64,000 nucleotides of DNA from Flavobacteriales bacterium (GTDB lineage Bacteria; Bacteroidota; Bacteroidia; Flavobacteriales_D; Sanyastnellaceae): the NCBI GenBank assembly GCA_016722445.1, contig JADKIZ010000002.1, positions 186,001 through 250,000 on the forward strand, written 5' to 3'. The notes beneath the pieces were generated by a model. That model saw only the letters and a program-made list of their open reading frames with translations. It did not search any database and was not told the DNA's origin. The position numbers and the translations under genes are program-made. Within the stretch, counting starts at the first letter, position 1; each line of letters opens with the position of its first letter. Shown in pieces: positions 54,141-63,655 of the stretch.

Positions 54141-54949
54141 AAGGTCTATTCACATATCGCGCATTGAAACTTGAATACATCCAGATCGGTGAAGGTGAAG
54201 AAACATTTTTTGCTTTTCATGGTTTCGGAAGAAAGCCTGAAGATTTCATCATTTTCGAAACTTGGCTGAAACCCAATCAACGCATTATTTCCATTTCGTT
54301 ATTTGCGCATGGTGAAAGTTTTTTTTCACCGGAAAGAATTCCGCATGAGCCACTGCAACAAAGTGAATGGAAAAGCATCATGCTTGCTCTGATGGATTTT
54401 TTTTCAGTAAAAACGTTTCACCTGATCGGCTATTCGATGGGAGGTCGAGTTTGCCTCATGACACTGCAATTGATGCCTGAAAATGTCAACCGTGTTTTGC
54501 TTCTCGCTCCCGATGGACTTAAAGTCAACATGCTCTATCGATTTGCCAGTGGAACATCACTAGGTCGAAAAATATACCGCTCTATCATCGACAATCCATC
54601 CAGATTATTTGCCGTTGCGAAATGGTTGAATAAGGTTGGAATTCTTCACGACAAACTCCATCGATTTGTGCATGTTCATTTGGACACACGCGAAAAACGC
54701 TGGCAGGTTTACGATGCATGGTTGATCTACAAAAACATGTTCCCACATTTGCCGATGTTGGCCGAGATCATCCGAAAACGTGAACAATCTTTCCACATGG
54801 TATTTGGTAAATATGATAGTATCATCAAACCATATCTCGGGAAAAAATTTTCGAAAATGATCGGAAGTGATCAACATATGCACGTTGTCGAGGCAGGTCA
54901 TCGTTTGATGACGGAAGAAGCATTGCGAAATGTAAAAGTGTTATGGTGA
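54137..54949 (+). CDS. Alpha/beta hydrolase
   Basis: The protein has 270 residues with the alpha/beta-hydrolase elements HGFGRKPEDF (oxyanion region), GYSMGGRVCLM (nucleophile serine near 98), FGKYDSII (aspartate) and EAGHRLM (histidine near 255). No signal peptide is present. It overlaps the pabA stop by 4 nt (ATGA), so it is translationally coupled. The position beside pabA suggests a small-molecule ester or thioester hydrolase, but the substrate is unknown. Confidence 0.85.
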   Translation: MKGLFTYRALKLEYIQIGEGEETFFAFHGFGRKPEDFIIFETWLKPNQRIISISLFAHGESFFSPERIPHEPLQQSEWKSIMLALMDFFSVKTFHLIGYSMGGRVCLMTLQLMPENVNRVLLLAPDGLKVNMLYRFASGTSLGRKIYRSIIDNPSRLFAVAKWLNKVGILHDKLHRFVHVHLDTREKRWQVYDAWLIYKNMFPHLPMLAEIIRKREQSFHMVFGKYDSIIKPYLGKKFSKMIGSDQHMHVVEAGHRLMTEEALRNVKVLW

Positions 54950-55032
54950 GTGGACTTCAGACTTGCGCAAACCTCTTGTGATGTCGGATACAAAAAAATA
55001 GTTGTCAAAACGATCTTCCCATTTGATTCTGG

Positions 55033-56070
55033 TTAGCGGCCTTCATTCGTTCCGATGTACTTCTCCCATCTTTCAATAACTTCCTTCATATCGTCTGGAA
55101 GATCTTTTTCGAAATAAATCCACTCACCGGTTGTTGGGTGATTGAAGCCCAGTGAACGTGCATGTAAGGCTTGTCGAGGCAGAATATCAAGACAATTCTG
55201 AACGAATTGTTTGTACTTGGCGAATGTTGTTCCTTTTAATATTTGATCACCACCGTATTCATAGTCACCGAACAAAGTGTGACCAATGTGTTTCATGTGC
55301 ACACGAATTTGATGTGTGCGCCCAGTTTCAAGTTTGCATTCTACCATGGTTACATACCCAAAACGGCGAAGAACTTTATAATGTGTCACGGCATGTTTTC
55401 CATGATCCCCTTCAGGATATACAGTAAATACTTTTCTATCGCGCAAACTGCGTCCTGTGTGGCCGATTACCGTTCCATCTTCCTGCAGGTCTCCCCATAC
55501 CAATGCAACATAACGTCGTTCAATGGTGCGATCAAAAAACTGCTTGGAAAGGCTGACCAGTGCGCGGTCTGTTTTTGCAATCACCATCACACCGGTTGTG
55601 TTTTTATCGAGACGATGCACAAGTCCAGGATGTGCGTCACTGCGAACCGGTAAATTCTGAAGGTGATAAATCAAAGCATTTGCAAGAGTGCCGGTATAGT
55701 TGCCATGTCCAGGATGAACAACCATATTCGAAGGCTTATTGAGGATGATCAAATCATCGTCTTCGAATAAAATTTCCAGTGGGATGTTTTCTGGTATCAA
55801 CTCCAGTTCCCGCATAGGATAAGGCAGTTCGATGGTGATCACGTCCATCGGTTTGATTTTGTAACTGCTCTTTACCGGTTTGCCATTAACACGAACAAAA
55901 TCATGATCACATGCATCCTGAATGCGTGTCCGTGATGTCTTTTCTAATCTATCAAAGAGAAATTTATCTATCCTTACAAGACCTTGGCCTTTATCTGTAA
56001 CGATACGATGATGTTCAAACAGATCATCATCGCTCTCTATGGGCGAATTATCAATGGAATCTTCCTGCAA
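55033..56070 (-). CDS. RluA-family 23S rRNA pseudouridine synthase
   Basis: The protein has 345 residues. An N-terminal S4 RNA-binding domain (VRIDKFLFDRLEKTSRTRIQDACD...VRVNGKPVK, about 32-95) is followed by the RluA catalytic domain with PGLVHRLDKNTTGVMVIAKT (catalytic aspartate near 163). ECKLETGRTHQIRVHMKHIGH and FEKDLPDDM near the end also fit. The S4-plus-RluA layout and length resemble RluD, which modifies helix 69 of 23S rRNA. In Bacteroidota it usually follows a PASTA-domain gene; here a T9SS cargo gene lies between the two. Confidence 0.92.
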   Translation of the reverse strand: MQEDSIDNSPIESDDDLFEHHRIVTDKGQGLVRIDKFLFDRLEKTSRTRIQDACDHDFVRVNGKPVKSSYKIKPMDVITIELPYPMRELELIPENIPLEILFEDDDLIILNKPSNMVVHPGHGNYTGTLANALIYHLQNLPVRSDAHPGLVHRLDKNTTGVMVIAKTDRALVSLSKQFFDRTIERRYVALVWGDLQEDGTVIGHTGRSLRDRKVFTVYPEGDHGKHAVTHYKVLRRFGYVTMVECKLETGRTHQIRVHMKHIGHTLFGDYEYGGDQILKGTTFAKYKQFVQNCLDILPRQALHARSLGFNHPTTGEWIYFEKDLPDDMKEVIERWEKYIGTNEGR

Positions 56071-56094
56071 GGTTTCTTCTTTTTTGAATCACGA

Positions 56095-58029
56095 TTATTC
56101 CGCTATAAATCGGCGAACTACACTACCACCTGTTTTGATGTCAGTAACCCTCAACATGTATTGAGCAGCATCAAGTGTGCTTACATCCATCGAAGCTACA
56201 CCATTTCCTGTCGTCATCTCTTCACGAATCAATCGGCCCGTCATGTCGAACAAACTGCAACGGTATTGGTTGTGGTCAATCGGCAAGGTAAACTGAATCA
56301 ATTGCTGTGCAGGATTTGGAAATATTTCACCCACATTTACAATTTGTTCTTCAACACCAACCCACTGGGGCAACCCAGATTTGAAAACTGGTCTCACCAT
56401 CGCGGAACCAGCGATGGAAGATTGATTCCATGTCGAATTACCTTGCAATTGAAAGAACAATTTTGTGGTATTGGCTGCCGTATTTTTATCAAGCCCCATG
56501 TTGAGTGATACATCGCTTTGTTGCACATAACCAACATAAAAATCTCCGGCATCAACAAAAATCGGTTGCAACAAAGGATAGTAGACAAACAAATTCGGAC
56601 CACCTTCAAAATAATGCGGAATTGAATAGTTGAAATTATCGAGGTCATCGGTGAGGAGGTTACCCGGCTGACCGGTATTATCGTCCCACACCTGAATGAT
56701 GAAAGATTGATCGGTTGCGAGATATTGCACCGGTATGAAGTACATGTAATAACCCAAGAGTGTGTCCGCGATGGCAGAACTGAATTTCATGGCAACTTTT
56801 CCACCTGCATTTTCTAATCCATATGCACGCTCTGCCGTTCCATCATCATATGCATAATAGTTCGAAAACTTTTGTTCGAAACAAGTGGTGTCATTGAATA
56901 CATGCGCATCGGTTTGATTGAAGTTGACACAAACTGTGAATGATGCAGAATCGACATTAGTTGGTGTGTTGTATTCGAAACCTTGGGTGGACATGGTGCG
57001 AACCCTTTCGCTGTTGGCGTTGTTTTGACCATCGACATCCACATCACTTTCGAAAATTTGCGATCCTTCATAACTCACTTTCCACCTCGTTGCGATGTTT
57101 TCATCGTTAGGACCAAGGTTGCGGTTGTAGTAAGTCAGTTGATCGGCCATGTACAATCCCGGGTTATCCTGGAAATGGGTCCAGGGCATGGAAGTGTAGC
57201 CAAAATTCAAAAGGGTGTTTTGAGGATATTCAGCAGATACCTCGTCAAATTCATAAGTATCCGGGTGAAGATCTGATTCAATCATCACATAGTCGAGGTG
57301 CCAATGATCGAGTGCACCTTGTTGGGTACAAAAGTTTTTAAACCGAAAACGAAAACCACTTTGTAGGAAAAGTGGATCGGCTATGTGAATCCATACCCCT
57401 TGAAAAGTATCCGTGGCAGCGCCTCCCTGAACTTCCCACACACGCATCCATTCACCGGCCTGCAATGGCGTATAAAATTCGAGGGTAAGAGAATCTCCTT
57501 GCGCACCCAATATTCCATCTTCGTCAGGCGCATTGCCCCAACCTCCGGATTCATAATGAAAGTAAAGAAAAACACTGTCTTCTGCGGTATAACCATCGAG
57601 ATCGATGGGCAATGAAGTGAGCGAATCAGCTTGTCCCCATTCGAGGTAAGACTCGGAGATCGTCTCGAACCAAAGTGTATCATGATAAGGTGTGCCATCA
57701 CTTTGCAAACCATCCAGTGTTGCTACACCCAACGTGAGGGGTGAAATCGGGAAAGTATTGTTGATGAATGCGCCCTGATCGGACCATCGCTGATAGGAAA
57801 GTGGAATATCCGGATTATTGGTTGGCAACGAGTATCTCGAAAAATCATCGAAAAATGGCAGTGAAAGCATACCACCACCACGTTCCGCGCGCGGAGCAAA
57901 CGTTCTTTCTTTGGCAAACCACTCAGCTTGTTGCTGATTGTATGATAATTTCCGATCACGTTCCTGTGCGAAAACCATCAGGTTGAACACAGTAAACAGT
58001 GCGGTTAATGTCAGTAATTTCATTCTCAT
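56095..58029 (-). CDS. T9SS type A sorting domain protein
   Basis: The protein has 644 residues with a signal peptide (MRMKLLTLTALFTVFNLMVFAQ). The body is beta-rich with segments like LSLPFFDDFSRYS and FHYESGGWGNAPDEDG, typical of Bacteroidota extracellular proteins of unknown role. The C-terminal sorting domain starts near 570 (GEIFPNPAQQLIQFTL, SLFDMTGRLIREEM, YMLRVTDIKTGGSVVRRFIAE). It sits 15 nt after the PASTA gene and 24 nt before the RluA-family gene, so it is co-transcribed with them although functionally unrelated. Confidence 0.85.
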   Translation of the reverse strand: MRMKLLTLTALFTVFNLMVFAQERDRKLSYNQQQAEWFAKERTFAPRAERGGGMLSLPFFDDFSRYSLPTNNPDIPLSYQRWSDQGAFINNTFPISPLTLGVATLDGLQSDGTPYHDTLWFETISESYLEWGQADSLTSLPIDLDGYTAEDSVFLYFHYESGGWGNAPDEDGILGAQGDSLTLEFYTPLQAGEWMRVWEVQGGAATDTFQGVWIHIADPLFLQSGFRFRFKNFCTQQGALDHWHLDYVMIESDLHPDTYEFDEVSAEYPQNTLLNFGYTSMPWTHFQDNPGLYMADQLTYYNRNLGPNDENIATRWKVSYEGSQIFESDVDVDGQNNANSERVRTMSTQGFEYNTPTNVDSASFTVCVNFNQTDAHVFNDTTCFEQKFSNYYAYDDGTAERAYGLENAGGKVAMKFSSAIADTLLGYYMYFIPVQYLATDQSFIIQVWDDNTGQPGNLLTDDLDNFNYSIPHYFEGGPNLFVYYPLLQPIFVDAGDFYVGYVQQSDVSLNMGLDKNTAANTTKLFFQLQGNSTWNQSSIAGSAMVRPVFKSGLPQWVGVEEQIVNVGEIFPNPAQQLIQFTLPIDHNQYRCSLFDMTGRLIREEMTTGNGVASMDVSTLDAAQYMLRVTDIKTGGSVVRRFIAE

Positions 58030-58044
58030 GATAAAAGGCGAATA

Positions 58045-58842
58045 TCAGTCCTGATCCGTTTCTTGCGAACATGGAGTATTGTAAAGCCATAAATCTACAA
58101 TCCTACCTGGTGTTGTCCCTATTTCCGGGTCGTGAACAGGATCCTGGCGGCAAACGCGGAAAGTAGCAGAATCTTGTGTGGTAGGAGAAACTATATTGGG
58201 TTCGAAACGGCAATTGCAAATCAGATTGAGGGTATCGAGGATGGTTTGTACCTCTGCACAAGACTTTCCAGTAAAATCAGGGACAATGATTCGGGTATTG
58301 GCGGCCCTGCCAATAACCAAAGTCACTTTGGTACCACGTGGGATAAGTGCATCAGGTTTGAGCCCCTTCCCTTTTTGGGTAACCCGAATGATACTCCCCG
58401 GAAATGTGTTGTTGTCTTCATAGAGGGTATCAAAATCGATGGCTTTGTTTTTCAATTTGATCATCGCCACAGCGGCATAATCTCCTTGTTTGATGCCCAG
58501 TTTTTCCATCGGCGGACTAAGTCTGTAAATGGTGAGAAATACCTGTCTACCTTCTTTCACCTGACTTTCCGGCACTGGGCTTTGATCCACGATGGTTCCC
58601 GGTGTTGCTTTCCGGTCATAAATACTGTCGATTACGGTAAAGTGTAATCCCCGTGACTCAATGGATGAAATCGCCTCATCGAGGGTCATGCCCTTCATAT
58701 CCGGAACAGATACAAACTCGCCATGATCGGTATACCACCTCAGGTAAAACCAAGAAATGCCAATTACCGCAGCGTACACGAGAAAAATGCGCAGCACCGC
58801 CTTTCTGACTTCCTTGGATTTGATGGTTGAGGATATGGACAT
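58045..58842 (-). CDS. PASTA-domain membrane protein
   Basis: The protein has 265 residues: one membrane helix (VLRIFLVYAAVIGISWFYLRWY, about 15-37), then PASTA repeats of the form VPDMKGMTLDEAISSIESRGL (about 47-110), a middle repeat (GIKQGDYAAVAMIKLKNKAI), and VPDFTGKSCAEVQTILDTLNL near 200. PASTA domains bind peptidoglycan or muropeptides. There is no kinase or transpeptidase domain. A PASTA-RluA pair is a common Bacteroidota arrangement. Confidence 0.88.
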   Translation of the reverse strand: MSISSTIKSKEVRKAVLRIFLVYAAVIGISWFYLRWYTDHGEFVSVPDMKGMTLDEAISSIESRGLHFTVIDSIYDRKATPGTIVDQSPVPESQVKEGRQVFLTIYRLSPPMEKLGIKQGDYAAVAMIKLKNKAIDFDTLYEDNNTFPGSIIRVTQKGKGLKPDALIPRGTKVTLVIGRAANTRIIVPDFTGKSCAEVQTILDTLNLICNCRFEPNIVSPTTQDSATFRVCRQDPVHDPEIGTTPGRIVDLWLYNTPCSQETDQD

Positions 58843-58910
58843 ATTCGGGGCGGAAAATTAGGACCTGGAAATAATTATTACTTGATTTTCAAAATATAAA
58901 TGCACACTTC

Positions 58911-58930
58911 ATTCATAATTCATAATTCAA
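58911..58930. repeat. Short copy of the ATGAATT heptamer repeat
   Basis: On the minus strand the sequence reads about two and a half units of ATGAATT immediately after and overlapping the stop codon of the 58927 gene. It is the third place where this heptamer lies just after a stop codon. Confidence 0.5.
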
Positions 58931-59226
58931 TTGAACTTGTCTTTCCTAAACCACCTCTTATACCAAGGCACATCTTTACCCCAGGAATGCCGTTGGGCCT
59001 TTTTGAGGTTCTTTTTCATCCGCTTGCGGGTGGCTTTGTCCTGCGATTCCATGTGATGATCCTTACGCGAATTGTATTCAGACTGCTTCTGCTCCATGGC
59101 TTTGGCCTCTTTCTGCGCACCGGACTCAGGTGTCACTTTGTTTTTCTCGCGTTTCCTTTGTGCATGAATGTTCTCACTGGCGAAAACCAGGACAATGATC
59201 AGCAGGAGTGGTCGGAGATAGCGCAT
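58927..59226 (-). CDS. Small basic exported protein
   Basis: The protein has 99 residues with a signal peptide (MRYLRPLLLIIVLVFASENIHAQ) followed by a very basic, glutamine/lysine-rich helical tail (KREKNKVTPESGAQKEAKAME..., RKRMKKNLKKAQRHSW), ending WYKRWFRKDKFN. The family is not recognised. It could bind nucleic acid or anionic polymers outside the cytoplasm. It lies 14 nt after the end of the next gene upstream. Confidence 0.7.
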   Translation of the reverse strand: MRYLRPLLLIIVLVFASENIHAQRKREKNKVTPESGAQKEAKAMEQKQSEYNSRKDHHMESQDKATRKRMKKNLKKAQRHSWGKDVPWYKRWFRKDKFN

Positions 59227-59240
59227 GGCTGGTGAACGGA

Positions 59241-60155
59241 CTATTTGTAAAATTCGTATGAGAACTTGATGATCTCGATATCCTGACTCTGCATATCGTG
59301 ATCCAAGAATGCCTCAATCAACATGGTTGAAGTGTAGAGAATTTCGATTTCACGTTTCATGATTTTTCCTTCGAAAAACTCCACTTTGGTGAGGTTGCCC
59401 AATTTGTCGTATTGAAAGGTCTGCACCTTTCCAGTAGAATTCAGGTTGTCTGTGGTCTCAATGCGCTCTACCCAACCATGATCGTTGTATACGTACTTGC
59501 GCGATACTGTGCGGCCACTCATGATGAGTTCTTCTGTTTCACTTTCAATATAGCCGAGTGTATTTCTCACGATGGTATAGTTGGAATAATGCAAACCATA
59601 GTTATTGAAATTGCTTCGTTTCATGATGCCACCCTGCGCATCAGTCCAAGAGAAGGATTCAGAATTGATGTTGATCATCTGACCTGGTGCGAGCTTACCT
59701 TTTTCCTGAGAAATATTTTCGGCTTTGCCGTAGTCCATGCGAATCAACCGACCGTGTTCATCGTAGTTGAATTGTGTGGTAAAATATCCTCGGGTACCTG
59801 TCTCCTTCTTCAACTCCACTTCACCTAAATCGTTGCGTTTGTATTCAATGGTGAGGCTATCGACCAAACTCAATACGCTGGATACCTGATCCATCCCGAT
59901 AAGCAAACCCACTTCGTTGAAACGATACACCACAATGTCGGGTCGCTGTTCGATGGGTCTATTCGGACGTTTGATGCTTGTAACGCCAGTGATGGTTTTG
60001 ATTTTATTGACCCACAGAAATTGCTGACTAAAAAACATTTCATCCTTGAAGGCATTGCCATAGCGGTTGTCGATGATCTGACCTTCACCATTCAATGAAG
60101 CGATCATCATCAGGGTGATGAGCAGCATGTATAAATTTTTCCTTAAAACGATCAT
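59241..60155 (-). CDS. Exported protein with YD-repeat-like segments
   Basis: The protein has 304 residues from ATG 60155, beginning with a signal sequence (MIVLRKNLYMLLITLMMIASLNGEGQ). The C-terminal half has three motifs spaced like YD repeats: FNYDEHGRLIRMDYG, YVYNDHGWVERIETTD and FQYDKLGNLTKVEFFEG. This is a short beta-barrel-like string rather than a full Rhs shell, and there is no core or toxin tip. It is unrelated by sequence to the Rhs remnants at 1-5 kb. Function unknown. Confidence 0.7.
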   Translation of the reverse strand: MIVLRKNLYMLLITLMMIASLNGEGQIIDNRYGNAFKDEMFFSQQFLWVNKIKTITGVTSIKRPNRPIEQRPDIVVYRFNEVGLLIGMDQVSSVLSLVDSLTIEYKRNDLGEVELKKETGTRGYFTTQFNYDEHGRLIRMDYGKAENISQEKGKLAPGQMININSESFSWTDAQGGIMKRSNFNNYGLHYSNYTIVRNTLGYIESETEELIMSGRTVSRKYVYNDHGWVERIETTDNLNSTGKVQTFQYDKLGNLTKVEFFEGKIMKREIEILYTSTMLIEAFLDHDMQSQDIEIIKFSYEFYK

Positions 60156-60156
60156 A

Positions 60157-62160
60157 CTATGATTCTTCCAATAGTGCCAAGGCTTCTCCGATGGTATGAA
60201 CCGGAGCGTGACAGGCACGACCGGTGCAAACATAAATGGTCGTCACTGCTGAATTTCTTCCTACGAAGAGTGGCAATTCACTTTCATTTGTTGATGCCGC
60301 AAAACGACATTCAGGTAAATACTTCGACTTCATTTCCTTCAGGACTGACGTGGCGTCTGGGCCGCAAATGACCACCTCATGTGCAACAGAATGTAAATCC
60401 AACATCAGCAAAAGCCAATTGCTATAAGCCGAACCGTGGGAAATCCGAGGAGTTATGCGCTGCACAAGTCTCTGCGATTTTTCTCGGTAATCCTGATGAT
60501 CAAAATGAATGGAAAGCATCTGTAGGTTTTGCGCCATCACGCCAAGAGAAGATGGAATGACGTTGTCTTCAGAATCAGTTCTCGCAACACCTATGATTTG
60601 TTCTGAAGCATACACAAACATTCCTGTTTCAGGTTGAAAAAACCTTTGAATAGCAATGTCTGTCCAAGATTTCGCCTCTTGTAAATATTTTTCTTTGCCG
60701 ATTGACTCATACAATGCAATGGCCGATTTGATGTAGAATGCATAATCATCCAAAAAACCGGAAATGCTTCTTTTGCCTTTTGTATAAGATCGATAAATGA
60801 TCTCGCCCTCGCAGAAAACGCTCCTGATGTTCTCGAACAATTTTTCGGCAGCAACGAGGTATTTCTCCTCACCCAATGCATTGCCAGCATCAAGGTATGC
60901 AGCAATCATCAAGGCATTCCATGAAGTGAGCACTTTGTCATCCAGGCCAGGGCGAACACGCTGTTCGCGTACACTCCAAAGTTTTTCACAAAATCGCTCT
61001 TTGATTGCTTCAAATTCTTCTGATGACAACTGGTGTTTTTCAGCGAATGATTGATCACTTTCATGACACAACAAAATATTCATGTCATGTTCCCAATAAC
61101 CTTCTTTTCCTACACGGAAATAGTCTATGGCCAATTCGGCGTCATCACCTGTGGTTTTGCGAAACTCATCTACACTCCAACAATAAAACTTCCCTTCTAT
61201 ACCTTCCGAATCCGCATCCAGAGCAGAACAGAACAATCCATCCTTGGTTTTCAATTCACGCTCTGCCCACAGGATGGTTTGCTCAACAATACGACGGAAC
61301 AATGGATCGCCCGAAGCGGCATATGCGTGTGCATACAATGAAATCAATTGAGCATTGTCATATAGCATTTTTTCAAAATGCGGCACCTTCCACAATGCAT
61401 CGACACTGTATCGACAAAAACCTCCACCAAGTTGATCATAAATACCTCCTCTTGCCATTTTTTCCAAGGTCAGAAAAACGTGTGAAACGCAAGCCAGACT
61501 TTCTTCCTTGAGACCAAACCGAAGAAGAAACTCCAACGTGATCGGCATAGGAAATTTTGGTGCGCGTCTTTGACCACCCAACTCAAGATCCCAGGAAGGC
61601 ATCCATTCATTGACTTTTTCGCGAACGAATAGGAGTCCCTCTTTTGAGTGTTGACTTTGGTCGCTGAAATCATGCAGCTCAGTTAATCCTTTGGCCAACT
61701 GATCTGCGTATTCAATCACTTTATTTTTTTCATGACGATAAACACCAACGAGTTTATCGAGAATGCCCAACCACTGCACCTTTGGGAAATAGGTGCCGCC
61801 ATATATCGGACGACCATCTGGTAAAGCGAAAACATTCAAAGGCCATCCACCTCTTCCACCCATAAGATGCACAGCATCCATGTATATGCTGTCCACATCG
61901 GGGCGCTCTTCGCGATCCACTTTGATGCAGATAAAATGTTGGTTCATCAATTCTGCACATTCAAAATCTTCAAAGACTTCATGTTCCATGACATGGCACC
62001 AATGACAGGCGCTATAACCAACAGAAATCAGCACCAATTTATCTTCATCGCGAGCCTTCTTCCAAGCATCTTCGTGCCAGGCAAACCAATGCACCGGATT
62101 GTCCTTGTGCTGAAGCAGGTATGGACTTGTTTCAGCATCAAGGTGGTTTTTGCCTTCCAT
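60157..62160 (-). CDS. DUF255 thioredoxin-domain protein (YyaL/SSP411-like)
   Basis: The protein has 667 residues. The N-terminal domain has YLLQHKDNPVHWFAW, then VGYSACHWCHVMEHEVF with a CxxC motif near 52-55, and RGGWPLNVFALPDGRPIYGGTYFP, all DUF255 hallmarks. The rest is an alpha/alpha toroid related to six-hairpin glycosidases (KMARGGIYDQLGGGFCRYSVD, VPHFEKMLYDNAQL). The family is widespread but lacks a proven reaction; thiol-disulfide or sugar-epimerase-like roles have been suggested. It starts 1 nt after the TlpA-like gene ends. Confidence 0.93.
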   Translation of the reverse strand: MEGKNHLDAETSPYLLQHKDNPVHWFAWHEDAWKKARDEDKLVLISVGYSACHWCHVMEHEVFEDFECAELMNQHFICIKVDREERPDVDSIYMDAVHLMGGRGGWPLNVFALPDGRPIYGGTYFPKVQWLGILDKLVGVYRHEKNKVIEYADQLAKGLTELHDFSDQSQHSKEGLLFVREKVNEWMPSWDLELGGQRRAPKFPMPITLEFLLRFGLKEESLACVSHVFLTLEKMARGGIYDQLGGGFCRYSVDALWKVPHFEKMLYDNAQLISLYAHAYAASGDPLFRRIVEQTILWAERELKTKDGLFCSALDADSEGIEGKFYCWSVDEFRKTTGDDAELAIDYFRVGKEGYWEHDMNILLCHESDQSFAEKHQLSSEEFEAIKERFCEKLWSVREQRVRPGLDDKVLTSWNALMIAAYLDAGNALGEEKYLVAAEKLFENIRSVFCEGEIIYRSYTKGKRSISGFLDDYAFYIKSAIALYESIGKEKYLQEAKSWTDIAIQRFFQPETGMFVYASEQIIGVARTDSEDNVIPSSLGVMAQNLQMLSIHFDHQDYREKSQRLVQRITPRISHGSAYSNWLLLMLDLHSVAHEVVICGPDATSVLKEMKSKYLPECRFAASTNESELPLFVGRNSAVTTIYVCTGRACHAPVHTIGEALALLEES

Positions 62161-62161
62161 G

Positions 62162-63520
62162 TTATTTTACTTCCTTTAGTAGTTCATCGAGAATAGCCTC
62201 GAGATTGCTTCGCTGAATCATTCGACGCAGAATAACACCGTTTCGATCAACGGCCATCAAGGTCGGAGTGCTTGGAACCGGAAAGCGGCTATTGAAATTC
62301 TGACGTGGTGAAGCATCGAGATAAACATTCATCCAAGGCACTTCATCACCTATGGCAACAGGTTTCCAGATATCCACTGTTTTATCTGTGCCAATGGCAT
62401 AAACTTCCACACCCAACGCGTGATATTTTTCATAAATCTTCTTCAGTTCAGGTTTGAATTCTCTGCAATGCGAACAATTCGTTTTCCAAAACATGATGAT
62501 GGTGATTTTGTTTTTCGCGCAGACATCTTTCAATCCAATTTGTTTTCCATTGACATCTGGAAGATTGAGAAACTCAATGGTATTGCCAGGTTTACAGTGA
62601 TCCAGTGCCGTCAATAACTTTCGCGTCTCTGCAGTGGTGTGATCATTTTCCGTACAATCGGAAGAATACCATGTCAGAAAATAAGTGAGTGCTTCTTCAT
62701 CTTTATGATCGATGAGTTTATCGAGCATAAAACGAAACAACCATGCAGAAACAGTTTCATCGGCCAAGCCTTTGGTCATGATCTGATCGATGTATTCTTC
62801 CGCACGGTGATTTGTATTGAAATATTCGTAGTGAAGATTCAATTTGCGGATGGTACCAATGTGATAGAGGATGTTTTTATCGCGAAAAGGCACGATATCA
62901 CATTGATGTTTGGCGTTAAAAGCGAGAATGCTATCCACTGAAAGTGTCGTCTGTTGCCAAGCCGGTGCTACTGGAGCACCAAGTAGTTTGCACAGAAATG
63001 AGGCGGTGTATGTTTTTGGAAATGCTTTGGAAATAGAATCACAAAGCATCAAAAAATCGCGTTCACGTTGCAAGTATTTGAGCTCGGTGCGAATTAGATT
63101 ATCCGGGTTCAAAGTAAGTTGGTTATACGCCGGCATCAGTTTCGCATAAGGTTCGGACTCGATGTTGCCAACGATATTGATTGGACTTTTTTTCAGCAAA
63201 GAATAATCGGTTTCGATGCGAAGATTCGGTTTACCAAGTAAATCAGGTCCGATCAAAAAATCTCCCCATTTCTCCGGATCGGAAGAAATTCTGACCCGAT
63301 ACTGACCGGGATGATCGAAATTGACCATGCTATTCAACTTCCCTTCCGCGTCTAATTCCTTACTCCACATATTTTTCCAGCCATCCTCAAAGAAATATTC
63401 AAGGATCAATTTCGAAGTGGCAGGCGCGTTCTTGACATGAAAGCTCACATTATCCTGAGCGCTCAGCATATTAGAAATAAAAAAGATCAACAACAATAAA
63501 GTACTCCTCATCTCGGCCAT
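62162..63520 (-). CDS. Exported TlpA-type thiol-disulfide oxidoreductase
   Basis: The protein has 452 residues with a signal peptide (MRSTLLLLIFFISNMLSAQ; the ATG at 63520 or the one three codons on may be used). Residues about 25-120 form a beta-rich domain, and a helical middle follows. The thioredoxin fold is at about 320-452: IIMFWKTNCSHCREFKPEL with intact CSHC, and the cis-proline segment VPSTPTLMAVDRNG. It should reduce or exchange disulfides in the periplasm. The gene ends 1 nt before the DUF255 start, so the two are one transcript. Confidence 0.88.
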   Translation of the reverse strand: MAEMRSTLLLLIFFISNMLSAQDNVSFHVKNAPATSKLILEYFFEDGWKNMWSKELDAEGKLNSMVNFDHPGQYRVRISSDPEKWGDFLIGPDLLGKPNLRIETDYSLLKKSPINIVGNIESEPYAKLMPAYNQLTLNPDNLIRTELKYLQRERDFLMLCDSISKAFPKTYTASFLCKLLGAPVAPAWQQTTLSVDSILAFNAKHQCDIVPFRDKNILYHIGTIRKLNLHYEYFNTNHRAEEYIDQIMTKGLADETVSAWLFRFMLDKLIDHKDEEALTYFLTWYSSDCTENDHTTAETRKLLTALDHCKPGNTIEFLNLPDVNGKQIGLKDVCAKNKITIIMFWKTNCSHCREFKPELKKIYEKYHALGVEVYAIGTDKTVDIWKPVAIGDEVPWMNVYLDASPRQNFNSRFPVPSTPTLMAVDRNGVILRRMIQRSNLEAILDELLKEVK

Positions 63521-63608
63521 TTATTTGAGTTGGGAAAATTACTTCCTCTCAAGCAATAATGGAACCAGAAAGAAAAAGTGAGATTTAAACCACCCTGATT
63601 TTTCTGTA

Positions 63609-63638
63609 TTTGAAATAACCCTAGCGCCCTTAATTTCG
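63609..63638 (+). promoter_or_regulatory. Promoter before glyA
   Basis: TTTG at 63609-63612 is followed after 18 nt by TAATTTCG (63631-63638), one base from TAnnTTTG. This is the best complete two-box Bacteroidota promoter seen here, 17 nt before the glyA ATG. Confidence 0.6.
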
Positions 63639-63655
63639 TCAGCAAAATCAAACCC

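Noticed and set aside
59241..60155. A second Rhs toxin locus, because of YD-like motifs
   Set aside because: There are only three loose YD-like segments, with no core DPxGR motif, no toxin tip and no immunity gene; the protein is a small exported one.
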